DNA of 64,000 nt. It comes from Miltoncostaea oceani. Lineage in GTDB: Bacteria > Actinomycetota > Thermoleophilia > Miltoncostaeales > Miltoncostaeaceae. This document shows, piece after piece, positions 27,294 to 35,543 of the stretch. The notes under the pieces were generated by a model that saw nothing but the letters and a program-made list of their open reading frames with translations, was not told the DNA's origin and did no database searches. Positions within the stretch are counted from its first letter, which is position 1. Each line of letters starts with the position of its first letter. Location of the stretch: positions 1,240,001 to 1,304,000 of the forward strand of contig NZ_CP064356.1 of assembly GCF_018141545.1 (NCBI RefSeq), in the 5' to 3' direction. Position numbers and translations under genes: made by a program.

Positions 27294-29518
27294 CGCGCCT
27301 CCGGTGCGGGGTCGCCGATCGGCGCCGGCGTCGACGCGACCCGCTCCTCCGGCGGCTCGATGGTGATGCGGGGCAGGACCCGGTCGAGCCACCGCGGCAT
27401 GTACCAGGCGCGGTCGCCGAGGATCTGCATCACCGCCGGCACGATCACGAGCCGCACCACGAACGCGTCGATCGCGATGGCGGCGCCGAGCCCGAGGCCG
27501 AACTCCTTGATCGCGCGTTCGTCGCCCAGCAGGAAGCTGAAGAACACGGCGCACATGATCAGGGCGCACGCCACGACGACGCGGCCGATGGCGGCGATGC
27601 CGTGGCCGATGGCGTCGCGGGACGAGCGGCCGGCGACGTACTCCTCGCGGATCCGGCTCATGAGGAAGACCTCGTAGTCGGTCGAGAGGCCGAACAGGAT
27701 CGCGAAGACGATGACCGGCAGGAACGACTCGATGGGGCCGGTGCTGTCCACGCCGAGGAGGCCGGCGCCCCAGCCGTGCTGGAACACGGCGACCAGCACG
27801 CCGAAGGCGGCGAGGGCCGACAGCAGCGTCGTGAGGGCCGCCTTGGCGGCGACGACGACGGAGCGGAACGCCATCGTGATGAGCACGAAGATGATCCCGA
27901 TGACCGTCAGCAGGAAGACCGGCTGGCGGCCCTCGAGGATCGACGCGATGTCCTCGTAGGCGGCGGTCTGGCCGCCGACGAACGCGCTCGCCCCGCCGTC
28001 GCCGAGCGCGGCGGGCACGACCCGGTCGCGCAGGTCGTGCACGAGGGCGGCGGTCTCCTCCGACTGGGGGGAGGTGGTGGGGTAGGCGGTGATGACGGCG
28101 GTGTCGCCGGCCTCGTTGACGGCGGGCTCCGACACCGACGCGACACCCTCGGTTCCCCGCACGGCGGCGGCGACGGCCTCGGCGGCGCCGGGGTCGGCGC
28201 GCTGGTCGACGGCGACGAGCAGCGGCCCGTTGAAGCCGGGCCCGAAGCCCTCGGCGAGCAGGTCGTACGCCGCGCGGGTGGTGCTGCCGACCGGGTTGGA
28301 GCCGGCGTCGCTCGACCCGAGCTGCACGGTCGCGGCGGGGAGGGCGAGGGCGATCAGCACCAGCACGGCGGTGCCGCCGGTCACCCAGGGGCGGCGGGTG
28401 ACGAACCGGCCGAAGCGCGCGACGGCCGAGTTCTCGCGGGTGGCCTCCGAGTCGTCGCGGTGGCGCATGAACGGCAGGCGGCCGCTGTCGATGCGGTGGC
28501 CGAGCAGGCCGAGGATCGCGGGCAGCAGGGTGACGGCGGCGATGACGGCGACGCCGACGGTGATCGCCGCGCCGAGGCCCATCTTGGTGATGAAGTCGAG
28601 GCCGAGGATCGCGAGTGCCGAGATCGAGATCGCGACGGTGACGCCGGCGAAGATGACGGCGCGGCCGGCGGTCGTCGCGGCGATGGTCGCGGCGTCGAGC
28701 GGGGAGCGCCCGTCGTGGAGGGCCTGGCGGAAGCGGGTGACGATGAAGAGCGAGTAGTCGATGCCGACGCCGAGGCCGATCATCGTCGCGAGGGTCGGCG
28801 TGATGCTGTTGAACGTCCACACGCCGGCGGCGATGGTGATGAGCGAGATCCCGACGCCCACGGAGGAGATGGCGAGGGCGATGGGGAGGCTCATGGCGAC
28901 GGCGCTGCCGAGCATCACGAGCAGGATCACCATCGCCACGAGGATCCCGATGAGCTCGCTGACGCCGGTCGACGGGGGTTCGGCGTTGGCGATGACGGCG
29001 CCGCCGAACTCCACCTGGACGCCCCCGGCCGCGGCGGCGGCCCGGGCGTCGTCCTGCAGCTGCGTCGCCGATGCCGTGTCGACGTCGACGGCGGGGGCCG
29101 AGAAGCGCACGTCGGCGAGGGCGATGCGCCCGTCGTCGCTGAGGGCCCCGCCCTCGGCGAGGGGGTCGCTGACGGCGACGACGCCGGGGACCTCCTCGGC
29201 GGCGGCGATGGCGGCGGCGACGGCGGTGCGCGCCTCGCCGCGGTCGAGCCGTCCGGAGTCGATGGCGAAGACCATGTCCGCGGAGTCACCGGAGCGGGCG
29301 GGGAAGCGGGACTCGAGCAGGTCGGTGGCGCGCTGGGTGTCGGAGCCGGGGAGGTTGAAGTCGTCGACGAGGGAGCCGCCGACGGTCTGGGCGGCGCCGG
29401 CGATGGCGACGACGGCCACCACCCAGATGGCGATGGTCCGCCAGCCGTGGGCGGCGCAGGCGCGGGCGAGGCGGGCGAGCGCCCCGCGGTGCGCGGCGGG
29501 GGACGGGGTCGGGCTCAT
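27290..29518 (-). CDS. MMPL/RND-family membrane transporter
   Basis: A 742-residue MMPL-family exporter with 12 predicted membrane helices in two repeated halves. Each half has a large loop after helix 1 and a cluster of helices containing family motifs (TMIGLGVGIDYSLFIVTRFRQAL in the first half, FAILFGLSTDYEVFLMSRIREEY in the second). In mycobacteria this family exports lipids and siderophores; the substrate here cannot be read. ATG 29518 is chosen because it leads straight into helix 1; an upstream ATG would read through the operators. Confidence 0.92.
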   Translation of the reverse strand: MSPTPSPAAHRGALARLARACAAHGWRTIAIWVVAVVAIAGAAQTVGGSLVDDFNLPGSDTQRATDLLESRFPARSGDSADMVFAIDSGRLDRGEARTAVAAAIAAAEEVPGVVAVSDPLAEGGALSDDGRIALADVRFSAPAVDVDTASATQLQDDARAAAAAGGVQVEFGGAVIANAEPPSTGVSELIGILVAMVILLVMLGSAVAMSLPIALAISSVGVGISLITIAAGVWTFNSITPTLATMIGLGVGIDYSLFIVTRFRQALHDGRSPLDAATIAATTAGRAVIFAGVTVAISISALAILGLDFITKMGLGAAITVGVAVIAAVTLLPAILGLLGHRIDSGRLPFMRHRDDSEATRENSAVARFGRFVTRRPWVTGGTAVLVLIALALPAATVQLGSSDAGSNPVGSTTRAAYDLLAEGFGPGFNGPLLVAVDQRADPGAAEAVAAAVRGTEGVASVSEPAVNEAGDTAVITAYPTTSPQSEETAALVHDLRDRVVPAALGDGGASAFVGGQTAAYEDIASILEGRQPVFLLTVIGIIFVLITMAFRSVVVAAKAALTTLLSALAAFGVLVAVFQHGWGAGLLGVDSTGPIESFLPVIVFAILFGLSTDYEVFLMSRIREEYVAGRSSRDAIGHGIAAIGRVVVACALIMCAVFFSFLLGDERAIKEFGLGLGAAIAIDAFVVRLVIVPAVMQILGDRAWYMPRWLDRVLPRITIEPPEERVASTPAPIGDPAPEAR

Positions 29519-29547
29519 CGGCGACGGTCCTTGTGCGGGGGTGATGC

Positions 29548-29595
29548 GAGACGGGCATGTCTCACCTCGGCGGCGGAAGTAAGACATCCATGTCT
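29548..29595. promoter_or_regulatory. Paired palindromic operators, probable TetR sites
   Basis: GAGACGGGCATGTCTC (29548-29563) and AAGACATCCATGTCTC (29581-29596) share the arms AGAC..GTCT and a CATGTCTC right half. Their centres are 33 bp apart, about three helical turns, directly upstream of the MMPL gene. Such paired sites suit autoregulation by the downstream TetR protein. Confidence 0.65.
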
Positions 29596-29653
29596 CGCCC
29601 GCGCAACGGCGCGACGGTTAATCCCCGGTGAAGGGACCCCCGGAGTGCCGGGG

Positions 29654-30076
29654 TCAGGGCTCGAGCGGCGGGTCCCCGAGGGCGTCGCGGAGCTGGTCGA
29701 AGCGGGCGATGTTGCAGCCGTTCGCGCGGGTCACCTCGATCGCGACGGGCTCACCGCCGACGGTCCCCTCCACCGTGTACCGCTGCGGCCCTCCGTAGAT
29801 GAGGGTGCACGCCTCCTCCGGGTCGGGCCGGAGGGTGGGGAGCAGGTCGATGACGCCGGCGCAGACCGCGGCGCCGGGCGCGCAGTCGAGGGTGCGGGCC
29901 CCGACGAGCCGCTCCCCGTCGTACTCGGTCACGGTGAGGGCGTCGGCGGGGGTCGTGGCGGCGGGCGCGGCGTCGTCGTCGCCGCACGCCGCGGCGAACA
30001 GGGCGAGGGCGGCGGCGAGGGCCGCCGCCGCCGCGCGATAGGCTCCGCGGCCGTGCCTGACGCCCCCCTCCTCCAG
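29654..30076 (-). CDS. Small lipoprotein, start uncertain
   Basis: A protein of about 115-140 residues with an Ala-rich signal and lipobox (LALFAAAC followed by GDDDAAP), then a domain with cysteines (RTLDCAPGAAVCAG, EEACTLIYGG, NGCNIARFD). No ATG/GTG/TTG lies immediately before the signal. A CTG at 30076 (MEEGGVRHGRGAYRAAAAAL) is the best in-frame candidate and would make the gene overlap the 5' end of argS on the opposite strand. Confidence 0.65.
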   Translation of the reverse strand: MEEGGVRHGRGAYRAAAAALAAALALFAAACGDDDAAPAATTPADALTVTEYDGERLVGARTLDCAPGAAVCAGVIDLLPTLRPDPEEACTLIYGGPQRYTVEGTVGGEPVAIEVTRANGCNIARFDQLRDALGDPPLEP

Positions 30077-31717
30077 CCGATCCGGGACGCCCTCGCGGCG
30101 GCGGCCACCGCCGTCGCCGGCGCCGCCCCGCCCGTCGTCCCGCTCGCCCCGCCGGCGTCGCCGGAGATGGGCGACATCGCGAGCCCCGTCGCCATGACCC
30201 TCGCGAAGGCCGCCCGCCGCCCGCCCCGCGAGATCGCCGAGGCCATCGCCGCCGAGCTCCGCGGCGACGCGGGCGCCGCCGGTTGGCTGGCGGGTGTCGA
30301 GGTGGCGGGTCCGGGCTTCCTGAACATGTCCCTCGCCCCCGGCTGGTTCGCCGGCGCGGTCGCCGCGGTCGAGGCGGCGGGCGACCGGCACGGCGCCGGC
30401 CAGGTGGACGCACCGCTCGACATCCTGCTGGAGTTCGTGTCGGTGAACCCGACGGGTCCCGTGCACGTGGGCCACGCCCGCCAGGCCGCCTACGGCGACT
30501 CCCTCGCGCGGCTGCTGACCTTCGCGGGGCACACGGTGACCCGCGAGTACTACGCGAACGACCACGGGCGCCAGATGCGGCTGTTCGGGGCGTCGGTCGC
30601 GGCCCGGTACGCGCAGCTGTGCGGCCGTGACGTCGCGGTGCCGGAGGACGGGTACCAGGGCGACTACGTCGTGGCGATCGCGGAGGCGGTGCGGTCCGAG
30701 ATCGGCGACGTCCACGCCGACGACGCCCTCACGGCCCCCGCCGCGCTCGACGTCTTCACGCGGCGCGGCGAGGAGCTGATGCTCGCCGCGATCTTCGGGG
30801 AGCTCGACCGCTTCCGGGTGTCGTTCGACCGCGTCTTCTCGGAGCGTGGCCTCCACGAGGCGGGCCGCGTGACGGCCGGCATCCGCGCCCTGCAGGAGGC
30901 GGGTGACGCCTACGAGGGCGACGGGGCGGTGTGGTTCCGCACCACCGACTACGGGGACACGAAGGACCGGGTGCTGGTCCGCTCGGACGGGGACAGCACC
31001 TACCTCGCCGCGGACGTCGCGTACCACCTCGACAAGGCCGGCCGCGGGCACGACCGCCTGATCGACGTGCTGGGGGCGGACCACCACGGGTACATCGCGC
31101 GGCTGCGGGCGGTGCTGGAGGCCGGCGGGCACGACCCGGCGTCGCTGGAGGTCATGATCATCCAGCTGGTGAGCCTGCTGGAGCGGGGCGAGGCGCGGAA
31201 GATGAGCAAGCGCGCGGGGACCCTCGTGACGCTGGGGGACCTGCTCGACGACATCGGCGTCGACGCCGCCCGGTTCTTCCTCGTCCATCGCAGCCACGAG
31301 ACCCCCCTCGACCTCGACCTGGACCTGGCGCGTGAGCAGAGCCAGGAGAACCCGGTCTACTACGTCCAGTACGCACATGCGCGCGTCCACAGCATCCTGG
31401 CCCAGGCGCCGGACCGCACGGGCTCCGCGCCCACCGCGCCGCCCGCCGCGCTCGACGCCTCCGAGCGTGCGCTGGTGATGCGCCTCGCGGACTGGCCGAC
31501 GGCCCTCGACGAGGCCGAGTCCCGCCGCGCCCCCCACCGCGTCGCCGCCTACCTCATCGACCTCGCCCGCGACTTCCACGGCTTCTACCACCGGTGCCGG
31601 GTGGTGGGGGAGGCCCCCGACGTCGAGGCCTTCCGCCTCTCCCTCTGCCGCGCCACCGGCGGCACGATCCGGGCGGGCCTCGGCCTGCTCGGGGTGGAGG
31701 CGCCCGAGCGGATGTAG
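30053..31717 (+). CDS. argS: Arginyl-tRNA synthetase
   Basis: Charges tRNA-Arg. The 554-residue class I synthetase contains the N-terminal Add-1 domain, SVNPTGPVHVGHARQAAYGD (HVGH variant of HIGH), EYYANDHGRQM, VLGADHHGYI, the catalytic MSKRAGTLVTL (KMSKR-type) and the C-terminal DALR domain (SQENPVYYVQYAHARVHSIL; FHGFYHRCRV). The GTG start at 30053 is the first that keeps the Add-1 helix. Confidence 0.96.
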   Translation: MPDAPLLQPIRDALAAAATAVAGAAPPVVPLAPPASPEMGDIASPVAMTLAKAARRPPREIAEAIAAELRGDAGAAGWLAGVEVAGPGFLNMSLAPGWFAGAVAAVEAAGDRHGAGQVDAPLDILLEFVSVNPTGPVHVGHARQAAYGDSLARLLTFAGHTVTREYYANDHGRQMRLFGASVAARYAQLCGRDVAVPEDGYQGDYVVAIAEAVRSEIGDVHADDALTAPAALDVFTRRGEELMLAAIFGELDRFRVSFDRVFSERGLHEAGRVTAGIRALQEAGDAYEGDGAVWFRTTDYGDTKDRVLVRSDGDSTYLAADVAYHLDKAGRGHDRLIDVLGADHHGYIARLRAVLEAGGHDPASLEVMIIQLVSLLERGEARKMSKRAGTLVTLGDLLDDIGVDAARFFLVHRSHETPLDLDLDLAREQSQENPVYYVQYAHARVHSILAQAPDRTGSAPTAPPAALDASERALVMRLADWPTALDEAESRRAPHRVAAYLIDLARDFHGFYHRCRVVGEAPDVEAFRLSLCRATGGTIRAGLGLLGVEAPERM

Positions 31718-31770
31718 GCCCCGTCCGGGGGCGGAGCAGCCGTTCCCGCCGTGGTACCGTTGACCCCAGC

Positions 31771-31843
31771 GCGGATGTAGCTCAGTTGGTAGAGCGTCGG
31801 CTTCCCAAGCCGAAGGTCGCGGGTTCGAACCCCGTCGTCCGCT
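31771..31843 (+). tRNA. tRNA-Gly (anticodon CCC)
   Basis: A 73-base cloverleaf: acceptor GCGGATG pairs with CGTCCGC (one G-U), D-arm with AGCTCAGTTGGTAGAGC, anticodon loop TTCCCAA (CCC), and T-arm GCGGGTTCGAACCCCGT. CCA is not encoded. The integrase gene begins 100 bases downstream, which marks this tRNA's 3' end as the likely prophage attachment site. Confidence 0.97.
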
Positions 31844-31892
31844 TCCCACAGCCAAGGCGTTCTCGACCGCTCCGCCCTCGCCGATCCTAGAG

Positions 31893-31914
31893 AGTGCCGC
31901 ACGAAGTGCCGCAC
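31893..31914 (+). repeat. Two 10-bp direct repeats, possible integrase arm sites
   Basis: AGTGCCGCAC occurs at 31893-31902 and 31905-31914 between the tRNA and the integrase gene. Closely spaced direct repeats beside the crossover site are where tyrosine integrases usually place arm-binding sites. Confidence 0.45.
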
Positions 31915-31945
31915 CCGGGTCCGAAACCGGGCTATCCTCGGGCAC

Positions 31946-33028
31946 ATGGCCTCCATCATCCGGGAGCGTCACCGGCCCCTGAAGCCGTGGCGCGTCGACT
32001 ACTCCGAGCGGGGCAACCGACGGACCCGCCGCTTCGCCACCCGCAAGGAGGCCCAGGCGTTCGCCGGCGACGTTGCGCAGGGCAAACGGCAGTCGAGCGC
32101 GGAGCGGATCACGCTGGAGCGGTGGCTCGGCCAGTGGGTCACGACCCACGGCATCGAGTGGGAGCCCCGGACGCGCCGCGACCGCGGCCGCTACGCCGAC
32201 AACTGGATCGTCCCCGGCCTCGGGAAGATGCTGCTCCGGGACCTGAGCCGCCGGGACATCCGGGCGTGGCGTGCGGAGATGCTCGCCCGCGGCGCGACCC
32301 CCTACGTCGCGAACGCCGCGGTCCGTGTCCTGTCGGCCGCCCTCGGCGACGCCGTCCACGACGAGCTCATCGTCGGGAACCCGTGCCGCGGCCTCGAGCC
32401 CCTGAAGCGCCAGGGTGTGCAGCGCCGGGAGCCGGCGACCCTCGCCGAGGTCGAGGGGATCCGTGCGGTGCTCGAGCGTCCCCGTGACCGGGCGATGGTC
32501 GCCCTCATGGCGTACGCGGGCCTCCGGCCGTCGGAACGTCCGTCGCTGCGGTGGGCTGACGTCCGGGCGGCGACGCTCGTCATCCGCTCGGCCACTGCTT
32601 CCGACGGCCGGGAGAAGGGGACGAAGACCGAGGGCACCCGGACCGTCCCGATCATCCCGGCGCTCGCGGAGGACCTCGAGGCCCTGGAGCGTCGAGACGA
32701 TGGCCTGGTCGTCGGTCCGGTGGACCACGACAACTGGTCGATGCGGGTGTGGCGTCCGGCGCGTGAGCGGGTCGGCTGCACGCGGACGCCGTACAGCCTG
32801 CGCCACACGTTCGCGTCGCTCCTCATCGCGGAGGGCAAGTCGGTCCATGAGGTCGCGCGGCTCCTCGGCCACTCGACACCGGCCCTGACGCTCTCCACCT
32901 ACGGCCACCTCTTCGACGAGGCGCAGCTCGCGGGGGACGAGTCGATGGCGGAGGCCGTCGCTCGTGCACGTCACGAGGCGGCCTCCATGTCGGCGACGAT
33001 GCGGCCGATGGAGCCGGAGGGGCGGTAG
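31946..33028 (+). CDS. int: Tyrosine-type phage integrase
   Basis: A 360-residue site-specific recombinase. It has an AP2-like N-terminal arm-binding region (PWRVDYSERGNRRTRRFATRKEAQAFA), a SAM-like core-binding domain (LERWLGQWVTTHG..), and the catalytic domain: Arg in YAGLRPSERPSLRWADV, H-x-x-R-type YSLRHTFASLLIAEG, LLGHSTPALTLSTYGHL with the Tyr nucleophile. A TATCCT -10-like box sits only 8 bases before ATG, suggesting a very short leader. The 3' end overlaps the excisionase gene by 58 bases on the opposite strand. Confidence 0.95.
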   Translation: MASIIRERHRPLKPWRVDYSERGNRRTRRFATRKEAQAFAGDVAQGKRQSSAERITLERWLGQWVTTHGIEWEPRTRRDRGRYADNWIVPGLGKMLLRDLSRRDIRAWRAEMLARGATPYVANAAVRVLSAALGDAVHDELIVGNPCRGLEPLKRQGVQRREPATLAEVEGIRAVLERPRDRAMVALMAYAGLRPSERPSLRWADVRAATLVIRSATASDGREKGTKTEGTRTVPIIPALAEDLEALERRDDGLVVGPVDHDNWSMRVWRPARERVGCTRTPYSLRHTFASLLIAEGKSVHEVARLLGHSTPALTLSTYGHLFDEAQLAGDESMAEAVARARHEAASMSATMRPMEPEGR

Positions 33029-33210
33029 CGCCGCTTCGGCGGGTTCGGGCGCGGACGGGGCGCGGTCGGGAGTTCGTCGGCGCGGATGCGGTAGCCCTTG
33101 CCGACCTTCACGCCCCGGAGGTCGCCGCGGGCAATCATCCGGAGGACCGTGCGCTCGTGGACGCGCATCGCGGCGGCCGCCTCGGCGGTCGTGAGGATCT
33201 CGTCGTTCAC
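32971..33210 (-). CDS. xis: Excisionase-type MerR/HTH protein
   Basis: A 79-residue helix-turn-helix protein: EILTTAEAAAAMRVHERTVLRMIARGDLRGVKVGKGYRIRADEL matches the excisionase/MerR-like HTH_17 family. A basic, proline-rich tail follows. It lies antisense against the integrase end and is the last gene of the leftward early operon, as expected for an excision factor made on induction. The GTG start overlaps the upstream gene (GTGA). Confidence 0.85.
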   Translation of the reverse strand: MNDEILTTAEAAAAMRVHERTVLRMIARGDLRGVKVGKGYRIRADELPTAPRPRPNPPKRRYRPSGSIGRIVADMEAAS

Positions 33211-33629
33211 GCCGCCATCCGGCGTGACGCCCAGCGCCACGGGGTCTGCCACTTCGCCGTCGGCGGCCCAGCGTGGCGCCGCGGGGGGACGATGTACCCG
33301 GGGCGGCGCTCGGCGTCGCGGAGGCACTCAGCGAGGTCGTCGCTCACCATGTTCAGCCGCCCGGAGAGGAACGCCTCGACGATGCCCCGCCACCCGGCCG
33401 GGAGCGCGAACCACTCCCCGTGCTGGCGGTAGCTCGCGAAGATAAAGTGGAGGTGGCGCTCGACCATCTCGTCGCCCGGGACGACCAAGGCGATCGACAG
33501 CAGGACGGGGCTCCCCGTCTGGAGCATCGCGAGGCGGTGCGCGACGGATGAAGCGACGCCGATCTTGACCAGCCCGGCTCCGGCGATGAAGTAGACACCG
33601 CCGCCGAGGGGTGCGGTACGCTCACCCAT
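33207..33629 (-). CDS. GIY-YIG (T5orf172/MUG113-type) protein
   Basis: A 140-residue protein with GGGVYFIAGAGLVKIGVASSVAHRLAMLQTGSPVLLSIALVVPG, the abbreviated GIY-YIG-like nuclease fold found in phage T5 orf172 proteins. EMVERHLHFIFASYRQHGEWFAL (ExxLH/F...GEWF) follows. The role in phages is not known; a nuclease activity is inferred from fold only. ATG 33629 is the start, and the stop overlaps xis. Confidence 0.8.
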   Translation of the reverse strand: MGERTAPLGGGVYFIAGAGLVKIGVASSVAHRLAMLQTGSPVLLSIALVVPGDEMVERHLHFIFASYRQHGEWFALPAGWRGIVEAFLSGRLNMVSDDLAECLRDAERRPGYIVPPRRHAGPPTAKWQTPWRWASRRMAA

Positions 33630-33721
33630 GTCGGTCCCCTCTCGTGGGATCGGCCCAGGGCCCGGACGCTCCAACGTCGCGGGCCCTCTATTTCCCTGCA
33701 TTTTACGGGGATCCGCGGACG
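33630..33721. other. Intergenic gap inside the early operon
   Basis: This 92-bp gap is one of the few breaks in the otherwise overlapping early operon. It contains a short AT-richer stretch (CTATTTCCCTGCATTTTACG) that may hold an internal promoter for the GIY-YIG and excisionase genes. I cannot identify clear boxes. Confidence 0.3.
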
Positions 33722-34048
33722 TCACGCTGCGGCCTCCGTGTCGTCGGCGAGCATGTAGCGCCGAAGGCCGGTCGCTCCGTCCTTCGGCCCCCGCTGGACG
33801 CGGCCGGCTTCGATGAGGTCGAAGATCATCCGGCGGGCGTGGAGCTCCGTGCACCCGACGGCCGTCGCGACTTCGGGGGCGGTTGCCTGGACGTTCGCGA
33901 GGATCCGGAGGACGCGGTCCTGGTTGGCCGTGGTCCTCTTGACGAGCCGGTCGACGGCGGCGGCGCGGCAGGCGTTGCACGTCGTCTCGCCGTTGTACCG
34001 GCTGAGGATCGTCCCGCACCCCTTGGTCTCGCAGACGCGGGTGCTCAT
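33722..34048 (-). CDS. Zinc-ribbon plus winged-helix protein
   Basis: A 108-residue protein beginning MSTRVCETKGCGTILSRYNGETTCNACRAA, a four-cysteine zinc ribbon. A winged-helix-like domain follows (RVLRILANVQATAPEVATAVGCTELHARRMIFDLIEAGRVQRGP). It is probably a small DNA-binding regulator of the phage. The ATG overlaps the upstream stop (ATGA). Confidence 0.75.
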   Translation of the reverse strand: MSTRVCETKGCGTILSRYNGETTCNACRAAAVDRLVKRTTANQDRVLRILANVQATAPEVATAVGCTELHARRMIFDLIEAGRVQRGPKDGATGLRRYMLADDTEAAA

Positions 34049-34560
34049 GACCAGCACCCGCTCGACGCGAGCCACGGTGACGCGTCGTTCCCCGTGTTGT
34101 GGAGGTGGCGCATGATCGCGAAGACGCCGGCGACGGGGTCGAAGCGGCTGAGGCCCGCCTGCCCCTCGGGCGTCGACCGCCAGGTGGTGTCGAGGTACTG
34201 GGCGCGGCCGCCGGCGCTCGACGTCGGGTTCTGGGCGGTGGCGCTCGGCGTGCCGCGGCCAGGGCCGGACTCGCACCGCATGATGCGGTCGGCGAGGCGC
34301 GGGTCGGCGCGGGGGTAGACGATCGAGGCGAGGGTGAGGGTCGCCTGGTAGTCCTCGGTGTGGCTGAGGAGGCGGGCGAGGCGGTCGGCGCGGCGGGCCT
34401 CACGGCGCATCACCTCGACGGCGCGCTCGAACTTCACGCGCGGCACGACCTCGCGGACGGGCGGTGTGGGGGCCGGGGTCGGCGCCGTCGCGTCCGCACC
34501 GAGGGCGACGGCAGCGGCAGCAGCCAGCGCGACGAGCGCGGTGGGGACGATCGGCTTCAG
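34045..34560 (-). CDS. Exported lysozyme-like/transglycosylase protein
   Basis: About 171 residues. It has a signal-like start (KPIVPTALVALAAAAAVALGA), a Pro/Thr linker, a coiled helix, then an SLT/lysozyme-like domain with Glu in RIMRCESGPGRG followed by SSAGGRAQYLDTTW and FDPVAGVFAIMRHLHNTG. No ATG/GTG/TTG is available; CTG 34560 overlapping the upstream stop (CTGA) is the likely start. It lies in the early operon, away from the lysis cassette, so it may serve DNA entry or another wall-related step. Confidence 0.7.
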   Translation of the reverse strand: MKPIVPTALVALAAAAAVALGADATAPTPAPTPPVREVVPRVKFERAVEVMRREARRADRLARLLSHTEDYQATLTLASIVYPRADPRLADRIMRCESGPGRGTPSATAQNPTSSAGGRAQYLDTTWRSTPEGQAGLSRFDPVAGVFAIMRHLHNTGNDASPWLASSGCWS

Positions 34561-35543
34561 CGGTCCGGCCCCAGCCCGGCGGCCTCGAGCGCCGCGCCCC
34601 ACGATCCGAAGGTGGCGCGCACCGCGGCGATCTGCGGTCGGGAGGTCGGGTCCGCGGCGGCGTGCGACCACTCCGCCGACCTCGGCGGCCGGCCGTGCTC
34701 GGCCTGGTGCCCCTTCAGGGCGGCGATGATGGTCTCCCGGGTCCATCGGCGTCGGCGGCCCGCGGCGACGGGCTCCAGGCCGGCGGCGCGGATCCCCTCG
34801 AGCCACGTCCCGAAGACGCGGATGGTCGTCGCGAAGCTCGGGTGGGTTCGGTTCGGGCAGGCGTGCGACCAGTCTCCAGTCGAGGGTGCGTGGCCGTGCT
34901 CGGCCGCCCAGGCCTTCATCGCGTCGATCACCATCGCCCGCGACCAGATGAAGCGGCCGGCGCCGGTGGGTCGCCGGTTGGGGGCGGCGCCCGCTGCCCG
35001 CGTCGCCGCCCCCTCCCGGACCGCGCGTCCGTCCCGGTCGGCGCGCGGCGCTGGCGGCGGGGTGGCTCCACCCGCCGCCGTCTTCCCCGAGGGGGCCTGC
35101 GGACCCCGTCGGGGGGCCTGCGCGGGAGTGCCGTCGACCGCGCTGGCCGTGGTGGTGCCGACGTCGTCGATCGCGCACCCGCTGTCGGCGTGCGGGTGAG
35201 AGGCCCGTGAAGTGAGGCCGGCGCTCGGCTCGAACGACTCACCGTTGGTGCTGGCCGGACCACTCGCCGGCCTCGTGTCGCGGTGGCTCGGGCAGTACGG
35301 CCCGTCCCACCGCGGGTTGGAGCACCCCGCCACCTCGCAGGCGGGCATCGCCGGCGCCAGGTCGGGGGCGAGGCGCCGGAGGGGGACGTACGCGACGCAC
35401 CCGCACGCGAAGCGCACCAGGGCGACGGGTGCGACCTCGACGAGTTCGAGGACGCGGCCGCGGGGCGTGTGGGGCCCGTCGTCGGGGGCGCGCACCAGCG
35501 CGCCGACCCGCTCGACGGACTCCCGGTCGAGGGCGGTGGTCAC
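34557..35543 (-). CDS. Protein with two homing-endonuclease-associated repeats
   Basis: A 328-residue protein. The N-terminus has a small cysteine-containing module (ACGCVAYVPL, ACEVAGCSNPRWDGPYCPSH) and a long low-complexity middle. The C-terminus has two tandem copies of the roughly 55-residue repeat found beside HNH nucleases: WSRAMVIDAMKAWAAEHGHAP..FGTWLEGIRAAGL and WTRETIIAALKGHQAEHGRPP..FGSWGAALEAAGL. These repeats probably bind DNA. There is no nuclease domain in the protein itself. GTG start, GTGA overlap with the next gene. Confidence 0.75.
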   Translation of the reverse strand: MTTALDRESVERVGALVRAPDDGPHTPRGRVLELVEVAPVALVRFACGCVAYVPLRRLAPDLAPAMPACEVAGCSNPRWDGPYCPSHRDTRPASGPASTNGESFEPSAGLTSRASHPHADSGCAIDDVGTTTASAVDGTPAQAPRRGPQAPSGKTAAGGATPPPAPRADRDGRAVREGAATRAAGAAPNRRPTGAGRFIWSRAMVIDAMKAWAAEHGHAPSTGDWSHACPNRTHPSFATTIRVFGTWLEGIRAAGLEPVAAGRRRRWTRETIIAALKGHQAEHGRPPRSAEWSHAAADPTSRPQIAAVRATFGSWGAALEAAGLGPDR

